From Pestalotiopsis fici W106-1 (Eukaryota; Ascomycota; Sordariomycetes; Amphisphaeriales; Sporocadaceae), in NCBI RefSeq assembly GCF_000516985.1, contig NW_006917094.1:3162001-3226000 (forward strand): a stretch of 64,000 bases of DNA. The letters run 5' to 3'. Below the pieces are notes generated by a model. It was given only the letters and a program-made list of their open reading frames with translations. It did no database searches and was not told where the DNA came from. The first letter of the stretch is position 1, and the number at the start of each line of letters is the position of its first letter. The position numbers were made by a program, and so were the translations under genes. Shown in pieces: positions 34,006-46,304 of the stretch.

Positions 34006-35972
34006 TGTGGATTTCGTTTTCCCAGGTATGCGATCCGACACTTCTCACAACCAATACTGCATCTGGAAAGGAAATCAACAACAGTGACGTTACGAAATGC
34101 ACGAGGTGGATGCGCTACCTGGTGGTAAAGTTGAGGTGACTTTTATGGTTTAGCAATGGCAGGGGTGAATATCGTTTCGCCCCAAGACCCACCCATTCTG
34201 TATAGTGGCTATTGTGTAGGTCTGAATTTATTCTGTATACCTGTACAAGATCTCGACTGGCCTGATCGCGACCCTTTCGTGAATTGGTGGATAAAAATTC
34301 AAAAGCAACATTAAAGTTCTACAGGAATAGATTATAGAGGAGCAGTTGGCAGCTGACCCAAACAGATGATCTTAGACGGTCTCAGTAATGCCATCGATAA
34401 GGGAAATAATTGAGGTGCAAGGCAGCCTGAGATTTCCGGTAGTCGACGAAGCTTCAAGGCTCAAGGCGAGGATCTCCGGCGCGAACTTGTTGTGGCGCCT
34501 ACTGTGGATGGGCGAGTTCGAGGTGTCTATGGATCTGGAGGAATGATATTCAAGTTTCGTTTTAGTAAAATAATCCTAGTTTATTCGAATACCTTTCTTG
34601 AGATGCTCCTCCACTTCCATGCTCATAACCAAATTTCATATGGCCAACAACCTATATTCATGCATGTAACTATATTTGGCGTGTGCGACGTTAAATATGT
34701 GATGTGACATGTATCATATTGGATGTGTGGGATGTTATTCAAGTCTACAACAGAGTAGCTAGGCATTGCACTTGACTGAGAGTGGGTGATTTTCTGTTGG
34801 TATTTCTACATGAATAGTATTTTGCACTCAACCTTGTCGTTTCCGACTTCTCACATGACTGGCAGGAAGTACCCTGAGAATTGAACTTTTGGCAAGACCT
34901 GAATGTTCAAAATCAACCATTTGAAATGGCTTAAGCCTCAGATCAATGGTTGATTCCTCCTTTGAAGTCGGCGCTGGCAGCTTGGGGAATGGGAATCATA
35001 GTGCAAAATGTACAATGTCTTCAGTGACTATTCGGAATGATGCAAACACAGGAGATGTATTACTGATAAGTGATTGATGACAATATACGGTCCCCGTTGC
35101 CGTATCCATTATTGGCACAAAGAAAGAAGAAAATCGTTGCTTGTTTTGACGAGTTACACGGCTCGCTTGGCGGGTAAAAGGTTGATGAAAATACGACAAT
35201 GCATCGAAAACTAGTTCTCGCGCCAACGTCATAGTCCCCCGTCCGTCTCGTATCAAGACAAACGGGCCGGACATGGGTCACGAATTGGTGAAGACAGGGA
35301 GTCCTCAAGGTACAGTCAATGGTAACTTGCAATGGCTGAAGGAATGCATCATGAGTGCAATCAGAGGAATGTTAACTTGGCCTCTTGCAGTGCTCGTTAA
35401 GAGTCTCTTTGCGGCTGCTTCAAGGAAATCTGGTCTCGCGGCAACACGAACTGATCGTAACGCCGTTGCTTGTACTACTGACATGTTAGCATTCCTACTT
35501 GTCAATACCCTTAGGCGGCGGCAAATAGGAGATGGCTGTGCTTGCGCATGGCCGGGTTGAGGCGGGCTGAGTGGGCGCAACGACCAAATTCAGGGTCAAT
35601 TAGGTACAAGGGGGGCGTCTAATGGCGGGGCAGAAGCTGAAGAAGCTTCCATAGCATGGTGACCTACACCGCAGTCTCACCCCACTTCCAGCATTGATCA
35701 GCTCCCGGGATCCAGTCCAGATGCTGCTGCTATATTTACTCTTACGTTGTTCTTTGGCTCACTTCGTCTACTCCATTCTTCTTGCAGGCCAGTCAGCGCT
35801 AGAAGGTTATATAATAGGTCCTAAGAGCTGTTACGAAAAGTCAATTGTTGCTCCTTTTGTTCATTTTGCCCTCCAAAAGTCTTCCTCCTGCTATACACAA
35901 GCGAGCAATTGCCTCTCGTTTCCCAAAAAAAAAGTATCTCCTATATATCACATCAAACTGACGATTCCCATC
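34006..35972. other. Divergent TDG-homologue/UAP1 intergenic region, 2 kb
   Basis: Contains the promoters of both flanking genes. The UAP1 side has a pyrimidine-rich leader ending in an A run and TATATATCACATC before the ATG. An in-frame open stretch of 93 codons precedes the UAP1 ATG and is read as leader. No other gene seen. Confidence 0.5.
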
Positions 35973-37567
35973 ATGGCACCCAAACCTTTTACTCCCGAGA
36001 ACGTCGAGGCCCAAAAGGCCACGTACGAGAAGGCTGGCCAGGTCCAGGTGCACGCCTTCTACGACTCCCTATCTGAATCCGAGAAGGAGACCCTTTACAA
36101 CCAACTCGATGGCTTCGATCCCGAGGAGATCAACCAGATTACCCACCGCGCACTGAACCCTCCGAAAGGGGACGACAAGCCCGCCGTCGTCGAGCCCCTC
36201 CCCGAGTCAGCCACCGCCAGTATACTCGACTCGAAGCCCGAGGACATTCAGGCATGGTACGAGCACGGTCTCAAGCTGATCTCGGAGAACAAGGTCGCCG
36301 TAGTGCTTATGGCTGGTGGTCAGGGTACGAGACTGGGCAGCAAGGCCCCCAAGGGCTGCTTTGACATACAGTTGCCCTCGCACAAGTCTTTGTTCCAGAT
36401 TCAGGCCGAGCGTATCCGCAAGGTCCAGGAGCTGGCACAGAAAAAGCACTCGCCCAAGGACAATGTCGTGGTGCCATGGTACGTCATGACCAGTGGCCCG
36501 ACCAGGGGTAACACTCAGAACTTCTTTGAGGGCAAGTCTCTGGGCGATGTTCTGCCCAACGAGACCGAGGAGGACCGCAAGAAGCGTGGCGTGTATTTTG
36601 GCCTGAACAAGGAAGATGTCATGATCTTCGAGCAGGGTGTCCTGCCTTGCATTTCCAACGAGGGCAAGATCATGCTCGAGGGCAAGGGCAAGGTTGCCGT
36701 AGCCCCAGATGGCAACGGTGGTCTCTACAAGGCGCTGTACCAGGCACCTATCGCCTCCAAGTTTGGTCCCGAGTTCGGCACCGTTCTCAAGGATATGAAG
36801 AAGCGTGGCGTCGAGCACATTCACGCCTACTGTGTGGACAACTGCCTGGTCAAGGTTGCCGACCCCCTTTTCATCGGTTTTTCTGCAGCCAAGGGTGTCT
36901 CCCTGGCTACCAAGGTCGTCCGAAAGCGCAACGCTACGGAGTCTGTTGGTCTCATTCTTTCCAGAAACGGCAAGCCCGATGTCGTCGAGTACTCGGAGAT
37001 TGATGCCGCCACCGCAGAGGCTGAGGACCCGAAGCAAGCCGGCGTGCTCAAGTTCAGGGCAGCAAACATTGTCAACCACTACTACTCGTTCAAGTATCTT
37101 GATGGCATGGACTCTTGGATGAGCAAGCTGCCGCACCACATTGCCCGCAAGAAGATTCCATGCGTCGACCCTGCCTCGGGCGATGAAGTCAAGCCTTCGA
37201 AGCCCAATGGCATCAAGCTGGAACAGTTCGTCTTTGACAACTTCCCAATGCTTGAGCTGAACGACTTTGCATGCTTGGAGGTCAAGCGTGAGGACGAGTT
37301 CTCTCCTCTCAAGAACGGAACTGACGCCAAGGAGGACAACATGATTACAAGCAAGCAGGACATTATGGGCCAAGGAAAGAGATGGGCCGAGGCTGCTGGT
37401 GCTTCTGTGAGCAATGGAGCCAGCGAGGGCCTGGAAGTATCTCCATTGACCAGTTATGTAAGTCTTGGAATAGCCTGCTGCTGCATGCCGTTGCTAATCA
37501 GTGTAAACAGGGTGGCGAGGGTCTTGAGGGTCTTAAGGGCAAGACGATCTCGGAACTTGCGATTTAA
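35973..37567 (+). CDS. UAP1: UDP-N-acetylglucosamine pyrophosphorylase
   Basis: Cytosolic enzyme making UDP-GlcNAc from UTP and GlcNAc-1-phosphate, the last step of the hexosamine pathway that feeds chitin, N-glycans and GPI anchors. Exon 1 is 35973-37457, the intron 37458-37510 has GTAAGT and CAG, and exon 2 is 37511-37567; 513 residues, usual for the family. The nucleotide-binding signature [11 protein letters not shown] is at 112-122, followed by [26 protein letters not shown] and [13 protein letters not shown] are the substrate-binding blocks. The C-terminal exon ([16 protein letters not shown]) is typical. The start [15 protein letters not shown] is preferred over upstream in-frame ATGs because the family starts here. 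Codon use is C-rich at third positions, consistent with strong expression. Confidence 0.96.
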
Positions 37568-38404
37568 GCAACATGAATGTGGATAAGTTGCAAAATAGAG
37601 CCTGGATTTGAGCAACGAGACGGTTGCTGGAAGGCCACACACCATAATTGACGGTCTACATGGGGGCTACAAAGAATAAAAAAGTAAAAAATAAAATACA
37701 ATAAAAATAGAAGTAATTGCTGTCTGAATACTCTTACTGTATCGGTATTGCTTCGACACCGGAGCACACATGAACACACGTGAAGACACGAACTATGTGA
37801 AGTGAGATTTTCATTATTTAAACCGAGCTTTAGGTATAGGAGACGAAGAACTGTCTATGCACTCAAGATGTTTGGTGCAAATTCCCAAAGAGACCTGGTC
37901 AAGCTGTATGAGATTTCCTTCATTCGGCACAACTGCCAATAGCATCCATCTGATGCTCTCCCAGACGCCGGCAAGTAATCTGTACGTCTCAGATGAATCT
38001 TGCGTCGTGATAAAATTCAATGCCTACTGTATAATTTATGAGGCCTAGAGATCTGTTAAGAAAGAAAAACACAATTGGCAATAAAGACCATATTGTGCAG
38101 CTGATTCCTCAATCATCCCCAGCTATGCTGGCAATACGGACCATGACCATGATGATGGGCAGGGGTATTTTATCGATAAGCTAAGTACTTTGTAGCATGC
38201 ACCGTATGCCGCTGCGGCGTCCCTGGTATCCACTCAAGCCAGAGGGCCCGTGCTTCAGACACGTCGTCAGCTACGACCAATTCAAGCGCCAAGTGTTCAG
38301 TCCAGTACCTTACAGTGGTTGAGTTTCGAGCTGGTCCAGCTATTCGCAAGCTCGACGTCGTAACCTTTCTTTTCCAACAGCATCACAACGCCCAAACATC
38401 CACG
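37568..38404. other. Intergenic between UAP1 and SWP1
   Basis: Holds the UAP1 3' UTR (A/T-rich with AATAAA-like runs near 37675-37705) and the SWP1 promoter. No gene seen. Confidence 0.5.
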
Positions 38405-39478
38405 ATGCGCTTCTTGAATTCTTTCGTTCCTTCCCTCCTCCTGTTAGCTGCTGGTGCAGCTCAGGCCGCATCATCATGGGGATTTGACGAGGGATCCATC
38501 ACTGTCGGCGCAAAGAAGTCCGATGCAGCTGTCAAGGAGAAGTGAGCCGAGTCTCCCGTGGGCAATTGGGGGGTTTTACAAGGACCAATTGCTGACTTTT
38601 TACTTGCAGGTTCTCTGAGAAGAACCCTCTAACGACACCGGTCACTTTGGGTGCTTCCGACACATTGAAGATTGTCATCACGGCCAAGGAGAACGGAAAG
38701 GGCAAGCGCCCTCACCAGGCTTTCCTCGTCCTGCAAGAGTCCGAGACTGGCCTCGAGGCCCCGTTCCCTCTCACTACCAAGGAGAATGGCAAGGCGACTG
38801 TTGATCTTGTACGTCCAGCCCCGATTGATCTCCAAGACCCAATTCCTACAAGCAAACAACTAACCTGTCCCCCCACGAATAGAAGCAATCCGAGCTCCCC
38901 ATCCAGCTCCTGACCTCGTCTAAGCCCCTCAAGGCATCTCTCGTCCTGGCATCCTTTGGCACCTCTGAAGGCTACAACAAGCCCGTCTTTGATGTCGAGA
39001 TCAAGCTCGACCCCAATGCGACACCTCCGACATACGAGAAGCCCATGCGCTACGGCAAGCTGGAGGAGATCACCCACATTTTCCGAGCTGATCCCCAGAG
39101 CCCTCCCAAGGTCATCTCCTTGGTCTTCTCACTGGCCGTCCTTGCCACTATCCCAGCTCTGTTCCTTGGTGTGAGTTTCCATCATGCTCCAATTGTGAAT
39201 TCAAAATTATGCCATCACAAACTAACAATTTTGAACAGTGGGCTATCCTCGGTGGCAACGTTACTCACCTACAGAAGGCGTTTTCGACTGCTCCCGTCTC
39301 TCATGGCGTCTTCTTCGGCTCCATTATTGCCATGGAGCTTGTCTTCTACCTCTACTATGTCAGCTGGAACTTGTTTCAGACTTTGCCCGTCATTGGACTG
39401 GTCAGCGTTGTCACTTTCCTAAGCGGAACCAAGGCTCTGGGCGAGGTCCAGAGCCGACGCCTGGCTGGCGAGAGATAG
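38405..39478 (+). CDS. SWP1: Oligosaccharyltransferase subunit Swp1/ribophorin II
   Basis: Subunit of the endoplasmic reticulum oligosaccharyltransferase that transfers the glycan to Asn of nascent proteins. Four exons: 38405-38541, 38610-38808, 38883-39170 and 39239-39478, joining to 287 residues, the short fungal form. A signal peptide covers about 1-20 (MRFLNSFVPSLLLLAAGAAQ). The lumenal part is beta-rich (PVTLGASDTLKIVITAKE) and contains the KPMRYGKLEEITHIFR block that precedes the membrane region in the Swp1/RPN2 family. Three membrane helices follow: VISLVFSLAVLATIPALFLG, VFFGSIIAMELVFYLYYV and LPVIGLVSVVTFLSG. Junctions are supported by frame and canonical sites. OST5 lies 9 kb away and UAP1 is the upstream neighbour. 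Confidence 0.93.
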
Positions 39479-40659
39479 ATCATGAGAGAAGGGATGATCG
39501 CTTGATCCGACTTTTTATATTGTGATACACACTGCGTTGACGACATGATCTGTATTTGAGCATTGGGCAGCGGGCAAACAAAAGCACATAGGTAGACCAG
39601 CTACATGTATAACAACGATTCGGCACCGGCATCAGCTGCAAGAAGTGTCTGAAATCAAGACAGCATGAATTCGATAGCATGAGATATCTCATTCATGTGC
39701 TACAGATCCATGCCTTATTGTTTTCCGGAAAACTAATGTATCGAGCATGCAATGTGGCTCGTTTCACGTTCGTCATTGTCACTGGGTGGCGAGTCGGCAA
39801 TGGATGCTGACAAAGTGTTGCTCTGTATGAGAAGAGGGAGGAGACCACAAAGATAGGTACACTACTGCTCGAACATGCACAATATTCTCAGTCTCCCGCG
39901 ACATTTCTTATGGCTGTCCGGCGCCATTGACTTGTATGGTCTGTGTCTCTCATCCCATGATTGGGAATTTTGAGCCTTGAGTTTGATTAGATATCCAGAC
40001 ATGATGCATTAACCTCTTTACTTCTTGGGCCCCTTTCCTCTATGCATCCCACTGCTAGATGATTCCATTATAGGCAGCCAGATATCTGCCAGTACTCAGA
40101 GACATTATCCATTTACCTTGTGCGGCATCTACGTATTGACCCGGGGTATAGAGCAAAACGCGTAATCGCTCAGCCCTTTACTCCAGCGCTGCTCTAGCGC
40201 AAGTAACCATTGCACACAAAACTTATCTTTGCACTGCCCGGATCAACACACACAAACGAACGAGCCAATGGGCAATGTCCTCCTAAGAACATGGTCGTGT
40301 CGTTTATATGGCTGCCTAAGCATGCCGGCTGTATCGGCAGGTCGGCAGTCGGTTGACTATCAATATCCAAAACCTGACTCCGCCACTCATCATTTAAATG
40401 TCGCTGGGCTAGAATCTTGTAGCGTCATGGATTCGGGGCTATGCATGGGAACAGCGGAGAGGATGCCAACCAGAACCAATGATATAAAGTCGTCCAGAAT
40501 CCCAATGAATGCCAAGAAAAATATACTCTAGACACTACCAGTTATACCAATCACTTTACAGCATATACGGCACTTATTGACCTATATTGTCATCTGTCAA
40601 TCAATACTACATCAACTTTCAAAAACTTCACAACCTACATTGTACTATAGACTTGAACT
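39479..40659. other. Intergenic, upstream of the PY-motif gene
   Basis: No gene seen. The right end has CCAAT at 40476-40480 and TATAAAG at 40483-40489 ahead of a C/A-rich leader to the ATG at 40660. Confidence 0.5.
40476..40489 (+). promoter_or_regulatory. CCAAT and TATA boxes of the PY-motif gene
   Basis: CCAAT (40476-40480) directly followed by TATAAAG (40483-40489), about 170 bases before the ATG. The close spacing of the two motifs is unusual and one may be fortuitous. Confidence 0.5.
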
Positions 40660-41286
40660 ATGGCCTTTGTTCTGGGTCTAGTCGGTGGCGCCGTCCGCCA
40701 TGCCGTCAAACGAGAAAGAGAAAACCAGTCTAGCTACCAAGATCATCAATCATTGTTACGCAATGTCGACGGCTACAACTACAGCAACAATAACAACAGC
40801 CCATACCATCAGCAACCACCGTGCCCATGTCTAGGGACTCATCTTCCACAATATCCCTGCGATCCGTACCGGTCGCACGAAGCTCATGTACCAGTATCAA
40901 GGCGTGAATTCAAGCGCGACTTGAGACGAGCCCGACGTACCGAGCAGCAGCAGCAGCAGCACATACAGAGAGCCGAGGCGTGCCGACAGCCCGGCTATTC
41001 CAGCGCGGTACCGGCGGTGGTATACACGGATCACAATCTGGGCAACACGGAAGGCAGCCAGAGAAGAGGTGTAATCCGTGGCACGGCAAGAGATCTGAGC
41101 CAAAACATGAGCAACACCACGGCTCCGCCGGCCTATGTCGGGAATCGGCGGGCCTCGTCTGATCAAGGCGATCTCCAAGACGAATCAGATGCTCCGCCCC
41201 CCTATGAGCAAATTCCCGTGGAAGCCAGAAGGCGGCAATCTGTAGAAGTCTTGACATCCAACAGTCGGGAGAGAAAGATGGCCTAA
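40660..41286 (+). CDS. Hypothetical protein with two PY motifs
   Basis: Single exon, 208 residues, starting MAFVLGLVGGAVRHAVKRE. The N-terminus has a short Gly/Val hydrophobic run (3-14) and then basic residues, suggesting weak membrane association. Residues 35-60 are Asn/Pro/His-rich and include PCPCLG. A basic helix RREFKRDLRRARRTEQQQQQ is at about 80-99. Two motifs of the type bound by WW domains, PPAY (about 155-158) and PPPY (about 178-181), lie in the acidic, disordered C-terminal third. PY motifs recruit Nedd4/Rsp5 ubiquitin ligases, so this could be a ligase adaptor or substrate; that is inference. No conserved domain is recognised. CCAAT and TATA boxes support a real promoter. Confidence 0.7.
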   Translation: MAFVLGLVGGAVRHAVKRERENQSSYQDHQSLLRNVDGYNYSNNNNSPYHQQPPCPCLGTHLPQYPCDPYRSHEAHVPVSRREFKRDLRRARRTEQQQQQHIQRAEACRQPGYSSAVPAVVYTDHNLGNTEGSQRRGVIRGTARDLSQNMSNTTAPPAYVGNRRASSDQGDLQDESDAPPPYEQIPVEARRRQSVEVLTSNSRERKMA

Positions 41287-44200
41287 TCTGTTTCTCATGA
41301 GCCAGTGTATATCGATTTCCGTGTAGTATGTAGCGAGCATGAGTCTATGATTAACGTTTAATTCGGATTTCCTATGATTGATGGTGACTTAATATGCTCA
41401 AGTTGTTATTGTGTGTATTGCAGTGGCAAACAAGTATCAAGCTTAAGAGATTGTAAGGCCGTATTGATATGGCCCTTTTCCCCTTCTCTTTTTTCGTTTC
41501 TCTTTCTCTTTCTCTTTCGGCCTTGGCAGCAATTAATAAAGGATAATGGAAAGAAGAACTCCAAGGGCAAGTCAGCCGATAGACTACGGGCATAAGCAGG
41601 GAGAGAGTAGAACATCACCATTCGACTATATGACATTTCCAGACATTCCCACCAAATGTATGCAGGATACCGTGAGAACTCTTATATCTCGTAGTGTCAA
41701 CCACAGCCTCTATATGTGATACATCAGAGAGCGAATTGGATTAGAGCCATTCATATAGTCGTGCATGCAGAGCACAGAATAGCACTGGGCAGGATCCGAC
41801 TGCTGTACACGAGAGCCTAGGCCGTGGGTTAATGTACCGTCAAGATTCGGACATGCTGTGTCGAAGAGCTGGATAAATGCGATATGCCGGATCCATGCAG
41901 GGGCGCAAAGTTGAGATGTCTGTGATTCGAAGTATGAATGATGATTATTAGCTGGCCATGACATGACCACCGGCAACCCGCCAGTTCTGGGGTTTCATGG
42001 ATGGATACCCGGAGTGGCTCGGCCGTTGCGTGCGGAATGACTCAGGGATATGGATGTTGTTGTGTGTACATGTGTATCGATTTCAATGATGCCAAATCAG
42101 ACAAAAACCGGTCATTCTCCGTCCCACGCTAGGGACCTTTTTTTCTTCTCGGGCTGCTTTGTGTTACCAGATTCAAAAAGTTTTACTTAGTTATTGTAAT
42201 TACTGTCGAGGTGTTTATTGGATGCAATGGGCTGCATATACAGAGTACACAAAGTCTCGATGCCGGATGCTAGAGACCTGATTCTGCTTGCATCTGGCGA
42301 ATGTCTGGTGTCGCATCTCCAGTTCAGACGAGACGTTGACAGCGTGTTTGGATGCAGATGAACCGATTTGGTCATGGGTAACAGTGGCGTGGATGGGTGT
42401 GGTTGCTTGACAAGTGCTGGTGCATATAATGATATGTTGTCGATGGATCCTCCCACGATTCAATGAGCCGCTGCCCGCAGATCGGTGGACCCCCCAACCA
42501 GTCTTCCGAAGGAGCATGGAGATGTCTTGGCGATTTGTCGGGCGTCAACAGCAAAAAGGGCCAGGCTGGACAGGGGTGCGAGAGATGAATGGGTGAGGAT
42601 TGATAATCGACGATGGCTGCTTTGCTGGTTTACGTATCACTATGCAGCTTTGGGGGGGGACGGCCCGAGGGGATTTCCAAATCAAACCATAAACCATAAT
42701 GCCATGTTTGAATCGCTATGTAAATCTTGGCAGACACTATGAGCTGATGGGTGGGCAAGAGGAAAGAAGTTCCTATTTGGAGGTTTTTTTTTGTCCCTTC
42801 CCATGAGCAGTGTAACTTGATGCCCTGTACGATACAAGTACCTACATTGTATTAATAAGTGATCCGAATCAGATCAAATTGAATTTTCTTTACCCCTTCG
42901 TTAAGCGAACGGGCTGCATGCATTAGGCGCACTACAGAGTACGTACCGAAAAGAGAAAACAACCAGTCCCCCTGGACGCACCTGAAAGCCGATGCTTGTC
43001 TGGTGTCTGGTTCCTGTCCATCCCAGGGCTTATGGTGTACAGGTAATGAATGAGATGAGCCATCCCTTTGCTCATTTCTACCTGGTGTACCTGTCCTGTC
43101 CCGAGCGAGCCCTGACCGCAGCCGCGTCTTCCACACACACACACGTTGGTTTTACGTACGATGGACCTCAGTCTACCTCTATTCTGGATTTGTTCTTTAC
43201 TCTTTTCGCTCAATTTCCCTTAGGGTACATCTATTCTAGTTCACGTGTAGTCCAAGTCCACATGCCCTCGCTGGCGTGGGTGGTGGTGGTGGCAGATTGC
43301 TTGATTGACCATGACCAGATTACTTTATTACCCTAGTTGCCTAGATCGTCCTTCCAGCCTTCATCAGCAGCCCTCGTCGCATTTCCAACCCAGCAAACTC
43401 AGGGACCTGTAAGCCCGAAAACCAGGGGACCTCCAATCTCTACTAGGTACATTAGCAGGGTACCTCGCTGGACTGCATGTAGTTTGGCTTGCCAATGTTC
43501 CCTGACTGGACCCTCCAGGACCAAACATTTACTACAAGGTACCTACTGCTACTACTACTACCTTCGCACCTCCCACGCCAACGCCGAAGCCGCATTTCGG
43601 CCACTCGGTCTGCTGAGAATTCGTTCAATCTTCCCTCTTCTTTTCCCGATTGACCGGCATTTGATCTTTCCTTCTACGGCGACCACAGACAAACCCAGGA
43701 CAGCCTTCTTCCCATCACCAAACGACAAGCGAATTTCTTCGACTCTTTGCATAGAATTTCTACCTCGTTTCTGGATCCACTGCGATCCTTCCTCAGTCCA
43801 CTCATCTTTCTGTTCTCTGCTCTCTACTTCATACCCACCAAAAGGCGGCCGCCCCTCTCAGGCACCGCACCATCAAGTTGCCATTACGGCAACAAACCCG
43901 TTTCCCGTAGTCGCCGCCTCAACTTTATCGCCTGCCTCTCACGACCGACACACCACTTGGTACTCGCTACTACCACTCCTTCTCGTGGCTACCCGAAACC
44001 TTGTTCTTCGATCAGCAAATATTACCACTTTCATTCTCTTCACACGACGTGGCCATCTCACCACATTTCACCGCCGCCGTTTCTAGAAAATCCGCGCAGA
44101 AGAACCGCCCTGAGGCCGCAGCCGCAGTCGCACCGGGCGCCCGCCTACAACTGTGCATTAGAACACTATTTCTCGCACCCATCAACCAGGCTCAAAACCT

Positions 44201-44289
44201 CTCTGTTCATCGATATATCATTTAGGTGGACGACAACGTTCCCTACATGCGCATAATCCGACCATCGAGCCCTGACACCTCTCGCCAAG
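41287..44289. other. 3-kb intergenic region with a long pyrimidine-rich leader
   Basis: 41287-43300 shows no gene; it has a TTTCTC repeat at about 41497-41518 and a CA run near 43134-43144. From about 43340 to 44289 the plus strand is C-rich with few stop codons and looks like the leader of the gene at 44290; two long overlapping frames there (43337-44086 and 43747-44256) are probably by-products of that composition. Confidence 0.45.
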
Positions 44290-45270
44290 ATGAAGGGCAC
44301 TCCCGTCGACCAGCTCGTCTATGAGTACATGTTCCCAAAACCTCGCTCGACGGACCCCCAACATTTCCACTCCCTGTTGCACCGACACCTGATCCTAGAA
44401 GTCCGCCAGGAGGTACACTCCTTCTACGGTCATCTCGATACACAGGAAGCCAAGTATCCCGGCCTCGACTACTGCCATCGCATTCACCGTATCCGACTAA
44501 GCCGCTGGCCCTGGCACCGCCGCCTATTTCGAGCGTTTGACGGTCTGCGCCTGACCAACTCCGAAATCTCGAATCTGACCAAATGGGAGGGTACCAAGTG
44601 GGCCAAAGAGCGCTTCGAACGGGACGCTGGTGTTGTCATCAGAGATACCGCCGGAGACGAGGTCGGCCAATGGGTCGAGGTCGAGGATAGGCCACGTGCA
44701 GACCGGATTCCGCAGGTAGTCGAGCCTGAAGACGAAGACGAGGAAGAGGACGAAGAGGAGCAGGATGAGGTTGACGAAGACATGGACGACAGCGACGGAG
44801 AGCTCAACAGTGTCGGCATTTCCCTGAATCAGCGCCTGCTGGCACGTCGTGAAGCTGGAGACGCAACGGCGCCGATAGACGAAGAGTGGGAGCAGTGGCT
44901 AAAAACTGCCATCGATTCTGGCGCATTACCTTTTCTCTCTTCCAGCAGCGACCCGGCCAGCGCACTGATTCCGCAAGTCTTGTTCCCTCCATCTATGCTT
45001 AGTGCTGCTAGAGCCAACCAATGGGATCAGGTGCCAGAGTTTCTCCACGACTTGCTCCGGCGAACCTTGGCAACAGAGGCAGAAGCAAGGCGCAACAGGG
45101 AGGCATCACCGTCCCGAATTGAGGGCTCGGCGCGCTCTGCGCGGAATATTCTTGCCTCTGCAGCATGGAGGCGTCCCTACTCAGGTCTCAGTTTGCCCCA
45201 TGGCGACAACGGCGCAAACGCAGGCTCTGACAATGTGCGATACAACCGCACTGCACAACCAGGGGCTTGA
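44290..45270 (+). CDS. Conserved fungal protein of unknown function
   Basis: Single exon, 326 residues. The N-terminal 130 residues (starting MKGTPVDQLVYEYMFPKPR) look folded and rich in His, Arg and Trp, with LILEVRQEVHSFYGHLDTQE, RIHRIRLSRWPWHRRLFRAFDGLR and TKWEGTKWAKERFERDAGV. A strongly acidic stretch (EDEDEEEDEEEQDEVDEDM) covers about 147-165 and divides it from a C-terminal part with a EEWEQWLKTAIDSGALPFL segment and a final Arg/Ala/Asn-rich tail. No signal peptide or membrane helix. Composition suggests a nuclear protein, which is inference. I do not recognise the family. It converges on GCN5 about 1 kb downstream. Confidence 0.75.
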   Translation: MKGTPVDQLVYEYMFPKPRSTDPQHFHSLLHRHLILEVRQEVHSFYGHLDTQEAKYPGLDYCHRIHRIRLSRWPWHRRLFRAFDGLRLTNSEISNLTKWEGTKWAKERFERDAGVVIRDTAGDEVGQWVEVEDRPRADRIPQVVEPEDEDEEEDEEEQDEVDEDMDDSDGELNSVGISLNQRLLARREAGDATAPIDEEWEQWLKTAIDSGALPFLSSSSDPASALIPQVLFPPSMLSAARANQWDQVPEFLHDLLRRTLATEAEARRNREASPSRIEGSARSARNILASAAWRRPYSGLSLPHGDNGANAGSDNVRYNRTAQPGA

Positions 45271-46304
45271 TTATCAGAGCTGCCAGGAAACATGTTGGCC
45301 TCGACATAAAGTCGCCGTTTGACTTGACATGATACCCCTCTTCGACTTTTCGCATACTTCAGTCCCACATACTATCGGCGTGCCATACAATCTAAACAAC
45401 TCTGGCGAAGGAGAGGCAGCGTGTACAGCACGTTTGTGCCAAGCTTGTCGGCTTTCATATGAGCGGTGATCCACTTGACAAAAAGGCGAATCATGACGCC
45501 TATATTTCCTTGACATGGCCTGGCGTTATCATATTTGTTAGGGAAGGGTTCTTGGGTCATGAGCATAAGCATTGCCTACCTTGTTTTTATCCTCTGATAT
45601 CCGAATGGATTTTTGGTGCTTTTAGGTTAGGTTAGCCATTGATTACTTTGTTGGTTCTAGACAGACTGGGGAAATAAAATCACTCTGTATACATGGACAC
45701 CGGTTTTGCACGGCTATAAACTTGATTCGTAATGCGTGATCCAAAATAGTAGCTCTCATGAAATAGTCATGTCAAGTCCCGCCTTCGTCTTCCCTTCGAC
45801 TTGACCAGCGATGTGCTCATCTTGCCAGTACAAATCTCGACCCCTGTTTGATTATTTGTTTGCAACTCCCCAAAATACCAACCCCTGTTGCCCTCTTCGT
45901 CTTGGCGCAGCTATCCTGACCGCCACTTGATGATACCTTTCTAGGCAATTCTGTCCTGCCCTCTATCTTGGGGCTCCGTGTCTAACCAAGCATTGACCTG
46001 AGATAATGCGCTTTGGAGAGTGGGCGCTATTTCCCTTCTCCGCATTTCCCTTAGAGAGAATGTGAGACATACCACCAGCATCTTGTCGTGATACTGTCTG
46101 GAGGATGTATCTCTGGAGGCATCTGCTAGTTAAATATTATGTACGTTGCACTTGAACAGCGCAGGCAAAATGTATGTTCCTTTCGTCCTTCGCATCAGAA
46201 AATTAAAATCTGCTATGCTTGCGATGGTTGAATGAACAGAACTATTCCTTCACAGTTGGCAGTGGATTTCTTCGTGGCCGTCCCCGGTGCATCTTAACAC
46301 CATT
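45271..46304. other. Convergent 3' intergenic region
   Basis: About 1 kb between the stops of the gene at 44290 and GCN5; expected to hold both 3' UTRs. No gene seen. Confidence 0.5.

Noticed and set aside
36207..37373. 388-codon minus-strand frame opposite UAP1
   Set aside because: Antisense by-product of the C-rich third positions of UAP1; Leu/Val/Asp-rich peptide without a family.
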